This document shows positions 62,286-64,000 of a stretch of 64,000 nucleotides of DNA, in pieces. Position numbers and translations under genes: made by a program. The stretch is from positions 91,326,001 through 91,390,000 of the forward strand of contig OZ231127.1 of the NCBI GenBank assembly GCA_965153355.1, read 5' to 3'. The notes below the pieces were generated by a model. It made no database searches. It was not told the origin of the DNA and worked only from the letters and a program-made list of their open reading frames with translations. Position 1 is the stretch's first letter. The number at the start of each line of letters is the position of its first letter. This stretch comes from Flaccisagitta enflata. Lineage: Eukaryota; Chaetognatha; Sagittoidea; Aphragmophora.

Positions 62286-62687
62286 CACTAACCTAGGGGC
62301 ATCAGGTACCGCTGACCACCTAACGCTTTTGCGCTTTTGGGCAGCGGCCCCAAAGGGGCTGATGACCTATGCTTTCACATATGCAGGATTGTTTCCTTCT
62401 CCTTCTCCTCCTCCTCCATCCCTCCTGCCTCAAATCCCAGCCTCGAGGCTCAATTTCCAGCCTCAAGCGTCAAATCCCTAGCTCCAATCTCAGCCTCAAC
62501 GCTCAAATTCTATCCTCGAAGCTCAAATTCTGGTCTTGAGGGTCAAATCCCAGTATCAATTCTCAAATCTTTGCCTCATGCCTCAAAGCATACTGAGCAT
62601 AGGGCATCGACCCCTTTGGGGCTGCTGCCCCTCACACATCCACATACGCTCACATAGGGGCAGCGGGTACCGCTGACCATCTAACGC
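62286..62687. repeat. GC-rich 'gggcagcggccccaaagggg' repeat with 'cccagcctc' minisatellite
   Basis: 'ggggcatcaggtaccgctgaccacctaacgc' occurs at both ends (62296 and 62656), and the core resembles the foldback at 83-346. 'gcatcaggtaccgctgacca' also occurs at 725. Confidence 0.7.
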
Positions 62688-62936
62688 TTTTTAATCGCTG
62701 ACTAAGCGACTCTATAAGAGGGTGTGTCCCTCCCTACCTACCCACCTACCTACATAGGTCCGTCACAAGAAATTTTGGCCAACGCGAAATTGGCCGACTT
62801 TGTAATTTCTGAGCATAACAGCCCCTGCCCACCCAAAATACAGCCCCCACCCACCAAATGACTGCCCCTGCCCATCAGCAAACAGCTCCTGCCCACCTAT
62901 CAGCGACTGCTTATTGGCCGTGTATCCGGCCTTGTT
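62688..62936 (-). mobile_element. Helentron/HINE-like element, GTCGCTGA subfamily, intact reference copy
   Basis: 3' hairpin GTCGCTTAGTCAGCGAT with TAAAAA at the left, and 'gagggtgtgtccctccct'. 5' end AACAAGGCCGGATACACGGCC with GCAGTCGCTGATAGGTGGGC. A 5' fragment of another copy abuts it at 62937-63052. Confidence 0.85.
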
Positions 62937-63074
62937 CGGCGTTTTTGAGCTTTTTGAGCATACCGCTCCAGCCCAGATGCCTTGGTGACCTTCTCCAGCA
63001 CTGCTCCTGCCCACCTGCATGGGACTAGGGTAGCCGTGTATCCGGCCTTGTTTTTTTCTAATGCCATATTGCTT

Positions 63075-63932
63075 AATCTTCCAACTGTGAGACCCTGCTT
63101 TTGAGAAGCGTCGCTTCTCGCTTCTCCACAATCTGTATGAGGGCGTTTCTAGTCAGAGACAATCGCGTTTTTAACAAACCACTCGTTTGCTTGCTATGTT
63201 CATTCGCTTGCACTGCTCACTACGCTCACTCGCTCAGCAGCACTCCGCTTCGCTCCATTTTGCTCCACTCACTTGCTCCGCAGCACTACGCTTGCTCCGC
63301 TCGCTTTGCTTGCTCGCTCTGTTCACGGGCTCGCTCATTCACTTCGCTCACTCCCTCGTGGGACAGTTGAAATTCATGAATGTGTGTTCACACTGTAAAC
63401 ATGTTACTCTGGAAGAAACACGTTTTTGGTCGTCACTAGAAACACGCCCTATATCTGGGTAGAAACAATTTTTTATGTCAGGACGCGTCATTCCTAGGAA
63501 GAAGAAACAACAAAAAAAAAAAAAACTTACTATACATATAAGATGACACTACTTGAGGCCCCCAATGCGATCAGGAGTTCGCCTAGGGGCGCTAAAGCCT
63601 TACCTTACCTTACCCAGAGTCCCAGATATTCCTCCAAGCTTCCAGGAAGTAGGAATATGGCTCTGAAAGATTCCGACAACCAGAATACAGTCTAAATTAG
63701 CAGACTTCTACAAAAATCAAGTAGATTTTAGTCAAATTAATCTTAAAGATGGGAGAATTTGGGAAAAACTCAGTTTTAAGATTATTCAATAACGAAAAGA
63801 TATTTGACAACAATTTTAGTACTCTTCAATAGCATAACTTTATTTGTTTCTTATGCTATTGTTCATGATTTTCCGACTATGTCACCCTGCTTCTGAAAAG
63901 CGGCGCTTCCCGCTTCTCCACAGTCTGTATGT
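63075..63932. repeat. Direct repeat with a GAGAAGCG hairpin
   Basis: 'accctgctt.tga.aagcg.cgcttc.cgcttctccaca.tctgtatg' occurs at 63091-63137 and 63881-63930. GAGAAGCGTCGCTTCTC is a perfect stem in the first copy. A 'cttaccttaccttaccc' tail at 63599-63615 resembles a SINE-type tail. Nothing else is recognised in 63450-64000. Confidence 0.6.
63141..63449. mobile_element. Short TIR element, GGGCGTTTCTAG family (second copy)
   Basis: Ends GGGCGTTTCTAGTCAGAGAC and GTCGTCACTAGAAACACGCCC-like; the interior 'cgctcactcgct' stretch parallels 10814-11074. Confidence 0.75.
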
Positions 63933-64000
63933 CTGAGTCCTTACCTTTCCTAATCAGTTTGTCAGATGTTATAAAGAAACGTTTTCACACGGAACGTGAT

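Overview
The window looks like nuclear DNA from an invertebrate animal (phylum not determinable by eye). It has spliced genes with GT-AG introns, AT-rich introns, very long CT, CA and GTT/CAA microsatellites, and dense non-coding mobile elements. There are no prokaryotic operons, ribosome binding sites or CRISPR arrays. All three confident protein genes are on the + strand.

Layout. 1-4.1 kb: repeats (a small palindrome, several Helentron-type elements, microsatellites). 4.15-13.17 kb: a nine-exon gene for a secreted-N-terminus, seven-transmembrane protein of the GPR180/TMEM145 family; its large introns hold palindromic foldback elements. 13.2-20 kb: intergenic or 5' intronic DNA with tandem repeats, a Helentron-type copy, a CAA/CCA satellite and a 2.0 kb near-perfect palindrome. 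20.06-48.09 kb: an almost complete orthologue of LYST (lysosomal trafficking regulator). I traced 24 coding exons whose reading phases all agree, giving about 3,838 residues (human LYST is 3,801). It runs from the N-terminal helical region through a 6.27 kb mega-exon (ARM-like and ConA-like regions) to PH, BEACH and WD40 modules; only the start-codon exon is missing. 50.6-51.9 kb: an intronless F-box/leucine-rich-repeat gene. 52-64 kb: gene-poor DNA made of nested foldback elements, TA-flanked MITEs and Helentron-type copies, with one weak hypothetical ORF.

Gene roles. LYST is a BEACH-family scaffold controlling the size and fission of lysosomes and lysosome-related organelles. The FBXL protein is a probable SCF ubiquitin-ligase substrate receptor. 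The GPR180-like protein is a membrane receptor-like protein of poorly known function. Nothing in the sequence shows they act together.

Most notable observations. (1) In both spliced genes, the edges of at least six exons, often with the splice site, are copied in tandem or nearby into the adjacent intron or 3' flank; one 66 bp duplication lies inside a coding exon in frame. (2) A large family of short Helentron/HINE-like elements has at least seven subfamilies. Their 5' subterminal repeat and 3' terminal hairpin change together; the 5' end carries its own variable stem; and one copy, inside a palindrome, has its empty site preserved in the other palindrome arm. (3) Palindromes of 2.0 and 2.8 kb. 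(4) Every long CT repeat reads CT on the gene strand, and several directly form the polypyrimidine tract of a splice acceptor.
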